From positions 372,001 to 436,000 of the forward strand of contig NZ_JARDJI010000002.1 in assembly GCF_039907765.1 (NCBI RefSeq): DNA of 64,000 nt, written 5' to 3'. A program made the translations under genes and the position numbers. The notes beneath the pieces are model-generated. The model did not search any database. It saw nothing but the letters and a program-made list of their open reading frames with translations, and was not told where the DNA came from. The stretch comes from Aminobacter sp039907765 (GTDB lineage Bacteria; Pseudomonadota; Alphaproteobacteria; Rhizobiales; Rhizobiaceae). Shown here one piece after another: positions 51,577 to 61,400 of this stretch; the first letter of the stretch is position 1; each line of letters opens with the position of its first letter.

Positions 51577-51867
51577 TCGGACCCTTCCATGTGCGATCCA
51601 ACCCATAGGTCGCGTCGCTGGCGCGAGGGGCCTGGCCATGCCGCAATCGAGGCGGCACCGGTCGGCCTGCTGGTGCGACGGCACTCGACTCGCCTAGGTG
51701 CCTGCGAACGACCGTCCGGCGAGATGACGAGCCCGCGGCGCAGGGCGCGTGGCCCAATCCTTGCGCCCAAGTCGACAGCTTCCGCGCGACGGGCACCCGT
51801 GATAATGGATCGGGCAAATCGGTGAGGCTTGCATGGTTCGGGTCTGCACCCGGACCGAATGCCCGCC

Positions 51868-53091
51868 ATGACCCTTCCGCCGCTCACGCCCGAACAGCAG
51901 ATCAAGCCGCGCCGCTTCGAGCTGCGCATATCGCTGCTCTTCGCGGCGCTCTTCGTCCCCATGGGCGTGCATCTGCCCTATTTTCCGCTTTGGCTCGAGG
52001 CCAAGGGGTTCGATCCGGAGCAGATCGCCGTCATTTTGTCGGCGCCGATGTTCCTCCGCGTCATCACCACGCCGCTGATCGCCGCGATGGCCGATCGGGC
52101 GAAGGACCGCGCCAATGTGTTCCTGGTCCTGGCCGTCTCGTCGCTGTTGCTGTCGCTCGGCTATTTCCTCGAGCCGACCTATTTCGTCGTGCTCGCGGTC
52201 TCGCTGGCCTTGTCCGTCGTCTGGACGCCGCACGCGCCTATCGCCGATTCGCTGGCCCTGTCGGGCGTGCGCCGCTACGGCTCGGACTATGCGGCGATGC
52301 GCATCTGGGGCTCCATCGCTTTTCTCGGCGGCAGCCTCGGAGCGGGGTTCATCCTGTCTTTGACCGGAGCCGACGCCGTTCCCGCCATCATCACCGTCGG
52401 GCTGCTCGGCTGTTTCCTGATGTCGTTCGTCACGCCGCGCCTCGGCAGGCCGAGACGCGCCTCGCCGCTGTCGGCCACCGACTTGCAGCAGCAGGCGCCC
52501 AAGTTGTTCAACCGCTATTTCCTGCTCATGGCTGGCGGCACCGGCGTCATCATCGCCAGCCACGGTTTTCTGTACGGATTCGTATCGATCTACTGGAAGT
52601 CGCTCGGCATCAACGAGACCGTGGTCGGGCTGCTGTGGAGCTGGGGCGTCGCTGCCGAGATCGTCATGTTCATGCTCTTCGCCCGGCTGTTCGGCGGACG
52701 CTCGACCGCGTTCGTGCTCGTGCTGGCCGGCGTGGGCGCGATATTGCGCTGGCTCGCCTATCCGCTGATCTGGCCGCTGGGGCTCGGCGTTGCAGGCTTC
52801 TTCGCCGTGCAAAGCCTGCATGCGCTGTCCACCGCCCTGGTGCTGATCGGCGTGCAGAAGCTGATCGCCGAGTCCGTGCCCGAGGAAAAGACGGGTGCCG
52901 CGCAGGGCGTCGCCTATTTCACCAACGGCATGTCGATGGCGGTGGTGACCTTGATTTCCGGACCGCTCTACGATCGCTTCGGCGCCAACGGCTTCTTCTT
53001 CATGGCAGGCGTCGCCGCCTTCGCCATCGGCCTGGTCTTGCTCGGGTCTCGTTCAGCCCCAAAGCTCGGGCGAGGGCGGAGCTACCACTGA
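51868..53091 (+). CDS. MFS transporter (phenylpropionate-transporter-like, HcaT type)
   Basis: The 407-residue protein has about twelve helices and the MFS_1-like pattern of the HcaT group: RISLLFAALFVPMGVHLPYFPLWLEAKGFDPEQIAVILSAPMFLRVITTPLIAAMADRAKDRANV, SDYAAMRIWGSIAFLGGSLGAGF, and PEEKTGAAQGVAYFTNGMSMAVVTLISGPLYDRFG in the second half. Family members take up aromatic acids, but no pathway genes lie nearby. ATGs at 51859 and 51868 are both possible. Its last 39 bases overlap the convergent epimerase gene. Confidence 0.87.
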   Translation: MTLPPLTPEQQIKPRRFELRISLLFAALFVPMGVHLPYFPLWLEAKGFDPEQIAVILSAPMFLRVITTPLIAAMADRAKDRANVFLVLAVSSLLLSLGYFLEPTYFVVLAVSLALSVVWTPHAPIADSLALSGVRRYGSDYAAMRIWGSIAFLGGSLGAGFILSLTGADAVPAIITVGLLGCFLMSFVTPRLGRPRRASPLSATDLQQQAPKLFNRYFLLMAGGTGVIIASHGFLYGFVSIYWKSLGINETVVGLLWSWGVAAEIVMFMLFARLFGGRSTAFVLVLAGVGAILRWLAYPLIWPLGLGVAGFFAVQSLHALSTALVLIGVQKLIAESVPEEKTGAAQGVAYFTNGMSMAVVTLISGPLYDRFGANGFFFMAGVAAFAIGLVLLGSRSAPKLGRGRSYH

Positions 53092-54036
53092 GCCCTCGTA
53101 GGCGAGGCCGGGCTGGCGGTCCCGCGCCAGCAGCAGCGGCCCGTCGAGGTCGACGAATTCCGCGTCCTGGGCAAGCAGCACCGCGGGCGCCATGGCGAGC
53201 GACGTGCCTACCATGCAGCCGACCATCAGCTGGAAGCCGAGCGCGCGGGCACGGTCGCGCAGCTCCAGTGCGGCGGTGAGTCCACCCGCCTTGTCGAGCT
53301 TGATGTTGATGGCGTCGTAGCGGTCGCGCAGGGCGTCGAGGTCTGCGGCGACATGCACGCTTTCATCGGCGCAGATCGGCACGGGATGGGGTATCCGGGC
53401 CAGGATCTCATCGGCGCCGGCGGGCAGGGGCTGCTCGATCAGGGCGATGCCCAGTTCGGCGGCAAGCGCGAGGTTCCCGGCGACATTGGCTTCGGTCCAG
53501 CCCTCGTTGGCGTCGAGGATGATGCGGCTGTTCGGCGCGGCCTGGGTGACCGCGCGGATGCGGGCGATGTCGTTGTCGCCGCCGATCTTGACCTTGAGCA
53601 GCGGCCGGGCGGCGTTGGCGCGTGCCTGTGCCGCCATCGCCTCCGGCTCGGCGAGCGACAGCGTGTAGGCCGTCTCCAGCGACCTTGGTTCGGCCGGACC
53701 GAGCTTCGCGGCGGCAGGGATGCCGCTGGTCTTCGCTTCCAGGTCCCAGAGAGCGCAGTCGACCGCATTGCGGGCGGCGCCGGCCGGCATGAGCTCGAGC
53801 AGGTCGGCGCGGGAGGCGCCTGCCTCGATCGCCCGCCGGGCCAGTTCGATCGCCGCGCGCACGCTCTCCATCGTCTCGCCGTAGCGCTTGTAGGGCACGC
53901 ACTCGCCGCGGCCGAGGCGGCCTGATTCGGCGATCGTGCAGGTGATTACGTCGGCCTCGGTCTTCGATCCGCGGGAAATGGTGAAGGTTCCAGCAATAGG
54001 GAAGCTCTCCGCGGCGACTGAAAGGACACGAGACAT
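53053..54036 (-). CDS. L-Ala-D/L-Glu epimerase-like enolase superfamily enzyme
   Basis: The 327-residue protein belongs to the muconate-lactonizing subgroup of the enolase superfamily. RPLLKVKIGGDND gives the KxK base, RIILDANEGW, ALIEQPLP and ICADESVHVA give the three metal ligands, and DAINIKLDKAGGL gives the second lysine. Both catalytic lysines are present, so racemase/epimerase activity is likely. Family choices are L-Ala-D/L-Glu epimerase in peptidoglycan recycling, or the DgcA-type N-acetyl-D-Glu racemase. No partner gene is adjacent to decide. The ATG at 54036 is used. Its 3' end overlaps the MFS gene by 39 bases. Confidence 0.9.
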   Translation of the reverse strand: MSRVLSVAAESFPIAGTFTISRGSKTEADVITCTIAESGRLGRGECVPYKRYGETMESVRAAIELARRAIEAGASRADLLELMPAGAARNAVDCALWDLEAKTSGIPAAAKLGPAEPRSLETAYTLSLAEPEAMAAQARANAARPLLKVKIGGDNDIARIRAVTQAAPNSRIILDANEGWTEANVAGNLALAAELGIALIEQPLPAGADEILARIPHPVPICADESVHVAADLDALRDRYDAINIKLDKAGGLTAALELRDRARALGFQLMVGCMVGTSLAMAPAVLLAQDAEFVDLDGPLLLARDRQPGLAYEGSVVAPPSPELWG

Positions 54037-54114
54037 GAAAAACTGCTCCGCAAGGATGCCGGTTCTGAGGTGCATAAATCGACATGCCGCAGCCGACGCG
54101 TTAAGTAGTGTGCC

Positions 54115-55302
54115 ATGTTGACCATCGGCAAACGGGAAGCAAGCAGCGGGGCGACCGGCGACAGCAACCACCGACCGCAGGTTGCGGTGGCGGCGCGCGA
54201 CGGCGTGCTGGCTTGCGTCTTCACGGGCATCTGGACGACCCGTACCGTGGCCTTAGTCGACGCCGAGATGCGCAAGATCGAGGCGCGCACGGGGTTTAGG
54301 GCCCTGGCGCTCGACCTCGCCGGCATCGAAAAGATGGACACCGCCGGTGCCTGGATCATCGACAGGCTGGTCAGCGCCAACGAAAGGAAGGGCGTGCGCG
54401 TCAGCGTCGAAGGGCGCAGCGAAGCGGCTGATATCCTTCTGGGCGCGGTCGGCGAGGCGGCGCGCCGCGAGGCCGCCAGGGCCGAGGCGGAAAACCCCAA
54501 CATCGCCATCCGCTTCCTGGAGACCATCGGACGACGCGTCTACGAGATGCGCGACGATTTTTTCGCTGCGATGAACATCCTGGGCGCAACCATCCGCGGC
54601 GCCCAGATGAAGCTTGGCCGGGGCCATGCGGTCAATCCCGCGGCGATCTTCCACCAGGTCGACCGCATGGGCGTCGGCGCCATCCCCGTCGTCCTGCTGA
54701 TGTCGACGATCGTCGGTGCGATCGTCGCCCAGCAGGGCGCGTTCCAGCTCAGCTATTTCGGCGCCGACATCTTCGTCGTCGACCTCATCGGCGTGCTGGT
54801 GCTGCGCGAACTCGGCGTGCTGATGACGGCGATCATGATCGCCGGCCGTTCCGGCAGCGCGATCACCGCCGAGATCGGCTCGATGAAGATGCGCGAGGAG
54901 GTGGACGCGCTCACTGTCATCGGCCTCAATCCCATCGGCGTGCTGGTCTTCCCGCGCCTGGTCGCGCTCGTCGTCGCGCTGCCGTGCCTTTCCATCCTCG
55001 CCAACTTTGCAGCGCTCGGCGGCGGCATGGCCACGGCCTGGTTCTATTCAGATATTCCTCCGGCCGCCTTCATCGAGCGTCTGCGCGTTGCCATCGACCT
55101 CAGCACCATTTTCGCAGGCCTGATCAAGGCACCGTTCATGGCGCTGATCATCGGCACCATCGCCTCTGTCGAGGGCCTGAAGGTCGGCGGCAGCGCCGAG
55201 TCGCTCGGGCGCCACGTCACCGCCTCGGTGGTCAAGGCCATCTTCGTGGTCATCATCCTCGATGGCCTGTTTGCCATGTTCTACGCCGCGATCGACTTCT
55301 GA
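54115..55302 (+). CDS. MlaE-type lipid ABC transporter permease with N-terminal STAS domain
   Basis: The 395-residue protein fuses a STAS domain (about residues 20-115, LALDLAGIEKMDTAGAWIIDRL) to an MlaE permease (about 130-395). The permease has AIPVVLLMSTIVGAIVAQQGAFQLSYFGADIFVVDLIGVLVLRELGVLMTAIMIAGRSGSAITAEIGSMKMREEVDAL and a C-terminal EGLKVGGSAESLGRHVTASVVKAIFVVIILDGLFA. In E. coli the STAS protein MlaB is separate and stabilises the ATPase; here it is built in. The gene heads a four-gene MCE operon for trafficking of phospholipids or other lipids across the periplasm. Confidence 0.94.
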   Translation: MLTIGKREASSGATGDSNHRPQVAVAARDGVLACVFTGIWTTRTVALVDAEMRKIEARTGFRALALDLAGIEKMDTAGAWIIDRLVSANERKGVRVSVEGRSEAADILLGAVGEAARREAARAEAENPNIAIRFLETIGRRVYEMRDDFFAAMNILGATIRGAQMKLGRGHAVNPAAIFHQVDRMGVGAIPVVLLMSTIVGAIVAQQGAFQLSYFGADIFVVDLIGVLVLRELGVLMTAIMIAGRSGSAITAEIGSMKMREEVDALTVIGLNPIGVLVFPRLVALVVALPCLSILANFAALGGGMATAWFYSDIPPAAFIERLRVAIDLSTIFAGLIKAPFMALIIGTIASVEGLKVGGSAESLGRHVTASVVKAIFVVIILDGLFAMFYAAIDF

Positions 55303-55303
55303 C

Positions 55304-56134
55304 ATGGGCAGCAGGACCAATACCATCCACGCCGAGATCCAGGATCCCGGGAGCAAGGGCGAGGTGCTGCTTTCGGTGCGCGACCTCACGGTCGCGTTCG
55401 GCGACAACGTCATTCTCGACAAGCTGTCGCTCGAAATCCGGAGGGGGGAGATCCTCGGCTTTGTGGGCGCGTCCGGATCGGGCAAGTCGGTGCTGCTGCG
55501 TACCATCCTCGGCCTGATCCGCAAGCAGTCGGGAACGATCAGGCTGTTCGGGGTCGATCTGGAGAAGGCCAACGAGCTGGAAAGGCTGAGGATCGACATG
55601 CGGCTCGGCGTCCTGTTCCAGCACGGGGCGCTGTTTTCGGCGCTGACCGTGCTCGAGAACGTGCAGGTTCCGATGCGCGAGTACCTCGACCTGCCGCGAA
55701 AGCTCATGGACGAGCTCGCCAGGCTCAAGATCGACCTGGTCGGGCTGCCGCCGGATGCCGCCGACAAATATCCCTCGGAACTGTCGGGCGGCATGATCAA
55801 GCGCGCCGCGCTCGCCCGGGCGCTGGCGCTCGACCCCGACATCGTGTTCCTCGACGAGCCGACTTCGGGTCTCGACCCGATCGGCGCTGCCGAGTTCGAC
55901 GAACTGGTCGCCAAGATGCGCGACACCATGGGGCTCACCGTCTACATGGTCACCCACGACCTCGACAGCCTGTTTTCGGTGTGCGACCGCGTCGCCGTGC
56001 TCGGTAACAAGAAGGTGCTCGTCGAAGGAACGATCGATGACATGCTGAAGAGCGACGAGCCGTGGGTTAAGTCGTACTTCCGTGGAAAGCGTGCCCGCCA
56101 GCTTGATCTTGCGGCCAGGGTAGAGATGGAATGA
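55304..56134 (+). CDS. MlaF-type ABC transporter ATPase
   Basis: The 276-residue ATPase has Walker A GFVGASGSGKSVLLRTIL, the Q-loop LFQHGALFSALTVLENVQVPMRE, signature ELSGGMIKRAALARALALDP, Walker B IVFLDEPTSGLDPIGA and switch histidine VTHDLDSLFSVCDRVAV. LSGGMIKR and the DPI after Walker B are typical of MlaF/Mkl. It starts one base after the permease stop codon, and its own stop sits just before the MlaD start. Confidence 0.94.
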   Translation: MGSRTNTIHAEIQDPGSKGEVLLSVRDLTVAFGDNVILDKLSLEIRRGEILGFVGASGSGKSVLLRTILGLIRKQSGTIRLFGVDLEKANELERLRIDMRLGVLFQHGALFSALTVLENVQVPMREYLDLPRKLMDELARLKIDLVGLPPDAADKYPSELSGGMIKRAALARALALDPDIVFLDEPTSGLDPIGAAEFDELVAKMRDTMGLTVYMVTHDLDSLFSVCDRVAVLGNKKVLVEGTIDDMLKSDEPWVKSYFRGKRARQLDLAARVEME

Positions 56135-56138
56135 TGTG

Positions 56139-57512
56139 ATGGAGACTCGGGCCAACTACGTCATCGTCGGCATCTTCACACTGGTCGCGATCCTGGCTGC
56201 CTTTGCCTTCGTCTACTGGACGGCTGCCATCGGCGAGCGCGGCGAGACGGCGATGCTGCGCGTACGCATTCCCGGTTCCGCCTCCGGCCTCAGCCGCGGC
56301 AGCTTCGTGCTGTTCAATGGCGTCAAGGTCGGCGACGTCCGGCGGGTCTATCTCGACGTCACCAATCCGCGCGTGGCGATCGCCGATGCCGAGATCGACA
56401 GGCTGACGCCGATCACGCAGTCGACGCAGGCCGATATCGGCCTGGCCGGCCTCACCGGCCAGGCGAACATCGAGCTCAAGGGCGCCGACGTCAACGAGCC
56501 GAACCTGCTCGACCAGGCCGAGGCCGAAGGCACGACCGCCGAGATCGTCGCCAACCCCTCGGCCGTCACCAATCTGCTGCAGACCGCGCAGGACATCTTC
56601 AAGCGTGCGGACACGGTGCTGACCAATCTCGAAGGGTTCACCAACGACGTCCGCGGCCCACTGACCGAGACGGTTACAAACGCGCAGAAATTCTCGCAGT
56701 CGCTGGCGCGCAATTCGGAAGGCGTCGACAAGTTTCTGGCGAGCGTGAGCGCGCTCTCGGAGGAACTGGCAGGCGTTTCGGGCAAGCTCGACGGCACCAT
56801 CGAGGCCGCCGAAAGCCTCCTCAAGTCGGTGGACCGGGACAAGGTCAAGACCATCGTCGCCAACGTCGAGACCTTCACCACCAAGCTCGGCGAGCAGAGC
56901 GACCAGATCGACGACGTCGTCAAGGGCGTGAACACCGCCGTCGCGTCGATCAACGACTTCGCCCAGAAAACCCAGCAGACGCTCACCAAGCTCGACGGAG
57001 CGCTCGAAGGCGTCGATGGGGCCACCGTGCGCGAGTCGCTCGAAAACATCCGCAAGGCCAGCGAGAACGCCGACAAGGTGGCGGCCGACATCGCCAAGGT
57101 CACCGACAAATTCGGCAACCGGGCTGAAGACATCGACCAGATCGTCACAGATGCCAAGGAACTGGCCTCGCGGCTCAACCAGGCCTCCACGCGGGTCGAC
57201 GGCGTGCTGGCCAAGGTCGACAAGCTCCTCGGCACCGGCGAGGCCGAGGGCGTCATGTCCGATGCGAGCGAAACACTGAAGGCCTTCAAGCAGGTCGCAG
57301 ACACGCTCAATGCCCGGCTCGGCACGATCACCGATGGCCTCGCCCGCTTCTCCGGCCAGGGCTTACGCGACGTCGAGGCGCTGGTCCAGGACAGCCGGCG
57401 TTCGGTCACCCGCATCGAAGAGGCGATCACCGACCTGCAGCGCAATCCGCAACGCATCATCACCGGAGGCGAAGGCACCGTACGCGAGTTCGACGGACGG
57501 GTGCGTCGTTGA
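56139..57512 (+). CDS. MlaD-family MCE domain lipid-binding protein
   Basis: The 457-residue protein has one N-terminal membrane helix (METRANYVIVGIFTLVAILAAFAFVYW), an MCE domain at about 38-120 (GSASGLSRGSFVLFNGVKVGDVRRVYLD), then a very long helical region (about 140-440) of repeated coiled segments. A short C-terminus ends in the outer periplasm. The long helices resemble tunnel-forming MCE proteins such as PqiB/YebT or rhizobial equivalents, so it may reach across the periplasm. A GTG at 56136 is an alternative start. It lies four bases after the ATPase gene. Confidence 0.93.
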   Translation: METRANYVIVGIFTLVAILAAFAFVYWTAAIGERGETAMLRVRIPGSASGLSRGSFVLFNGVKVGDVRRVYLDVTNPRVAIADAEIDRLTPITQSTQADIGLAGLTGQANIELKGADVNEPNLLDQAEAEGTTAEIVANPSAVTNLLQTAQDIFKRADTVLTNLEGFTNDVRGPLTETVTNAQKFSQSLARNSEGVDKFLASVSALSEELAGVSGKLDGTIEAAESLLKSVDRDKVKTIVANVETFTTKLGEQSDQIDDVVKGVNTAVASINDFAQKTQQTLTKLDGALEGVDGATVRESLENIRKASENADKVAADIAKVTDKFGNRAEDIDQIVTDAKELASRLNQASTRVDGVLAKVDKLLGTGEAEGVMSDASETLKAFKQVADTLNARLGTITDGLARFSGQGLRDVEALVQDSRRSVTRIEEAITDLQRNPQRIITGGEGTVREFDGRVRR

Positions 57513-57592
57513 CATCGCCGGCCCGTCGCAGCATGACACGTCTGGAGGGTGGTTCGCGCATTACGCGAGTGAGTCGTGTCCGGGGACAACAC

Positions 57593-58192
57593 GTGAAAGC
57601 TGGTGGAACTTCAACGCTGCTTGCTGCGGCCATGCTGGCGCTGTCGGGCTGCGCCTCGCTTCTCGTCAGCACGCCGCCGCCGCTCGACACCTTTGAGCTT
57701 TCCGCGCCGGCCGTCGACGGCCGCGATGGCCAGAGCCGCCGCCAGATCCTCATTGCCGAACCGTCGGCGCTGAAGGCGCTCGACGGCGAGCGCATCGTCA
57801 TCAAGCCGGCACCCGGCTCCATCCAGTTCCTCAAGGGCGCGCAGTGGTCCGACCGTCTGCCGCGCATCGTCCAGGCCCGGCTGGCGGAGACGTTCCAGCG
57901 CGCCGGCGGCTTCATAGGCATCGGCAAGCCCGGCGAAGGGCTGGCGATCGACTACCAGGTCATCGTGGAGATCCGCAGCTTCGAAATCAGGGTCGGCGGC
58001 GGCGAGCGCTCCGATGTCGACCTGTTCGTCCGGCTGCTCAACGATCGCAACGGCCAGGTGCGCGCCTCGCGCGTGTTCACGGCCGGCGTCCCGGTTTCGG
58101 GGGCGGGCAACGACGCTTATGTCGCCGCCCTCGACGCCGCCTTCGGGCAGGCCGCGGCCGAAATCGTCAAATGGACGGAATCGCTGATCTGA
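57593..58192 (+). CDS. PqiC-like ABC-type transport auxiliary lipoprotein
   Basis: The 199-residue protein has a lipoprotein signal peptide (AAAMLALSGCASL, lipobox LSGC) and a DUF330/PqiC-type domain (DTFELSAPAVDGRDGQSRRQILIAEPSALKALDGERIVI, LPRIVQARLAETFQRAGGFIGIGKPGEGLAIDYQVIVEIRSFEIR). It would sit on the outer membrane inner face and complete the MCE transporter. The GTG at 57593 places the signal peptide at the N-terminus as a short one; an ATG at 57533 or a TTG at 57509 would add a long basic leader. The start is therefore uncertain. It ends the operon. Confidence 0.88.
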   Translation: MKAGGTSTLLAAAMLALSGCASLLVSTPPPLDTFELSAPAVDGRDGQSRRQILIAEPSALKALDGERIVIKPAPGSIQFLKGAQWSDRLPRIVQARLAETFQRAGGFIGIGKPGEGLAIDYQVIVEIRSFEIRVGGGERSDVDLFVRLLNDRNGQVRASRVFTAGVPVSGAGNDAYVAALDAAFGQAAAEIVKWTESLI

Positions 58193-58341
58193 ACAGGTCA
58201 GCAAGGGAGTAGGGAGGTAGGGCAGTAGGTGCCTGACGTGGCAATTCCACTCGCCTTGCTCGTGGTTCGATCCTGTAAGCGGCAGCAAGTGCCTGGGCTG
58301 GCGAGGTAAACGTCGGCGCTGCAAACATGACCCGGAAAGCA

Positions 58342-58373
58342 AAAGGGCAGCAGGTACGAACCTGCTGCCCTTT
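58342..58373. terminator. bidirectional Rho-independent terminator
   Basis: A perfect 14-bp stem (58342-58355 with 58360-58373, AAAGGGCAGCAGGT/ACCTGCTGCCCTTT) closes an ACGA loop between two convergent genes. On the minus strand it is followed by a T-rich tail (TTTTGCTTT), on the plus strand by a weaker one. It ends the giant-protein transcript and the MCE operon. Confidence 0.9.
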
Positions 58374-58406
58374 GCCTTGGAGTCCTGCTGCCTTCCGGCA
58401 GCCGCC

Positions 58407-61400
58407 CTACTTCAGGCGGCCGGCGGCGTGAGCGAGCATCGTGTAGACCTTGCCCGTATCCGATGTCAGGTAGGTCTGGGTCATCATGTTGTCGCGGTCG
58501 TTGCGCGACACGTCCTTGAGCAGCTTCTCGAAGTCGTCGCAGTAGCGGTCGACGGCCGAACGGAACTCGGCGTCGCCCTGATACTTGCGGCGGATCTCGT
58601 CGAAGGTCTGCTGGCCCTTCAGCGTGTAGAGCCTGCGGGTGAAGACGTCACGCTCGCCGCGACGATAGCGGTTCCACAGTTCGATCGAGGCGTCGTGGTC
58701 GATCGCGCGGGCAATGTCGACCGACAGCGAGTTGAGCGATTCGACCACATGCAGCGGCGAGCGTTGCGCCGGTACCGCGCGCGGCTCGGGCTGTGCTGCC
58801 TGACGGGCCGGCTCCTGCTCGCGCGAGGCTCCCGTCAGGAGGTCGCGCACCCATCCACCCTGCTGGGCGCGGCTGGCCGGTTCGCGCACCGGCTGAGCCT
58901 GTTGGGCCGGAGCCGCCGGGCGCTCGATGTCGAGCGTGCCGCGCAGGCCGGTGCCGCCGCTGAGCGGGACATGCGGCTCGCCGCGTTCCGGCTGGGGCGC
59001 AGGGCGGCGCGGCGCCTGCGGCGGCGTGCGCAGCGATGCGTCGGACACGTCCACCGTGCGGCCCGACTTGGCGACGATGGCCGAGAGTTCCTTCAGCGCG
59101 TTGATCTGCTCGGAAACCGCACGGCGGATGGCCGTGGTCGATTCCTTGGCCTCCTGCGGCATGTCGAGCACACCCTTCTTGAGTTCGGCGCGGGTACTTT
59201 CGAGCTCGGTCTTGATCGACCCCGCGGTGCGGCGCATGTCGTCGGTCGCATCGGCGAAGCGCTTGGTGGCGGTTTCGACGACGTCGGCGATGGTGCTGCG
59301 GATTTTCTCGGCCGATTCCATCGTCTTGCCCTCGGCGCTTTCCAGCGTCTGGCCGACGAGGCGCTCGAACGACTGCATGACGCGCTCGAGTTCCTCCGAC
59401 TTCTTGACCAGGCCGACGGCCAGGTCCTCCAGCGACGACTGCCGCTCGAGCGTGTGTTCGAGATTGCTCTGGGCCGAGGCGAGCAGGTTGGAGGCGCTCG
59501 ACAGCAGGCGGCTGTGCTCATCGAACTTGGTGGCGATGGAGGCCACCTCGCGCAGCGTGCTCGACGACAGGTCGGTCAGGCGGTTCGTGTTCGAATCGAC
59601 GAGGCGGGCAGCGCTTGCGAAGGTCTGCGCCGCCTTGTCGGTGGTCGCCGAGAAGGCCGTGGTGCTGCTCGTCAGGCGGTCGTCGACGGTCGCCAGGTTC
59701 TGCGCCGCGCGTTCGATCAGCTCGCCGAGCTGGTTGCTCGAGGTCGACATGCGGCCGATGAGGTCGGCGACGTTTTCGGCCAAAGTCGACCGGGCGCCCT
59801 CGACCGCCGACAGGGTTTCGGCGGTGCGGCTGGAAATGGCGTCGACCAGGCTCGCGTTCTCGATGCGCAGCTTCTCGGTGGCGCGGGCGGTGGCTTCCTC
59901 CATGCTCCGCTGCAGCTCCGAGCCGCCCTCGGCGAAACGCTCGACCAGCGGACGGGCGGTCTCGTCGAGGATCTTGGCGATCTCGTTCGAGCGCTCGGCC
60001 AGCATGGCGTTGAGTTCGCGGGTGTTGGTGCCGATGGTGCGCGCGGCTTCGTTGGTGCTCTGGCCGATGTGCTGGCCGACGGCCGTGAAGGTCTCGGCAA
60101 TCACATTGGCGCGGGCGACCAGTTGAGCTTCGGCCTGGGCAACTTGCTCGGCGAGCTTCTCGCCCATCGATTCGGCGCCGTAGGCGAGGCGGTTCTGCGC
60201 GCTCGACAGGTGTTCGTCGATGCGCGCTCCGACGCCTTCCGCACCGCGGGCGAGGCGCTCGTCGACATTGGCGAGCGTTTCCTCGATCGCCTTGGCGCGG
60301 GCGTCGAGTTCGGCTGCCGTGCGGTGGGCGCGCGCCACCACGCGCTGCTCAGTCTCGGTGAAGGCGTTGGCGATCTGCGCCGCGTGCTCGCCGATGCCCG
60401 ATGTGCTTTCGGCGATGCGGGCGGCAAGCTGCTGGCCGGCGTCGTCGAAGGCCTGGCCGACTTCCGTCGCCCGCCCCAAGAGGGACTGCGAGGTCACATC
60501 GATGCGTGCTGCAATGCGGCCATCGGCCTCGTCGAAGGCGCGGCTGATCTCGGCAGCGCGTCCGAGCAAAGTGTCGGCCGACTGCTCGACGCGCGCGGCG
60601 ATCCGGCTGTCGGCGTTCTCGAAGGCGCTTCCGATCTCGGCTGCGCGGGTCGCCAGCACGTCGGCGGTCTGCGACACGCGGGCGGCGAGCCTTTCGTCGG
60701 CCTCCTCGAAGTTGCGCACGATTTCGCCGGCGCGGCTGCCGAGCGTTGCCGAGCTGTCGGCGACACGGGCTGCGATGCGCTCGTCGGCGGCATCGAAGAT
60801 GCGGCTGAGTTCGCCGGCACGGTCGCCGAGCGAATCCGCGCCTTCGGCGATGCGTGCCGCAAGCTTCTCGTCGGCCGTATCGAAGATGCGGCCGAGTTCG
60901 GCGGCGCGTGCCGCCAGCGCGTCGGCCGATTCCCCGATGCGCAGGGCGAGCCGTTCATCGGCGGAGTCGAAGTTGCGCAGGATGTCGCCGGCACGCGACG
61001 ACAGCGATTCCGCCGTCTCGATGGCGCGTGCGATGAGCGAGCGGTCTGCCGTATCGAATGTCCGGGCGATCTCGCCCGCCTTGGCCGACAGCGTGTCGGC
61101 GGTTTCCTCGGCACGGGCGAGCAGCGAGCTCGACGTCTCCTCGGCGCGGGCGGCAAGCCTGCGGTCCGCATCCTCGAAGGCGCGGGCGATGTCCTCGGCT
61201 CGGGAGAGCAGGGCGCTCGACGTCTGCTCGGCGCGCTCGGCGATGACCCGGTCGGCATCGGTAAAGGCCCTGCCGGCCTCCTCGTTGAGGGCGGCTGTGA
61301 CTTCCATCACCTTGTCGCGCAGCGCGCCGGCCACGAAGACCGCGCTCTTTTCGAGCACGCCGCGGACATTGTCGATGCCGAGCGAAAGCGCCCGCTCCAT

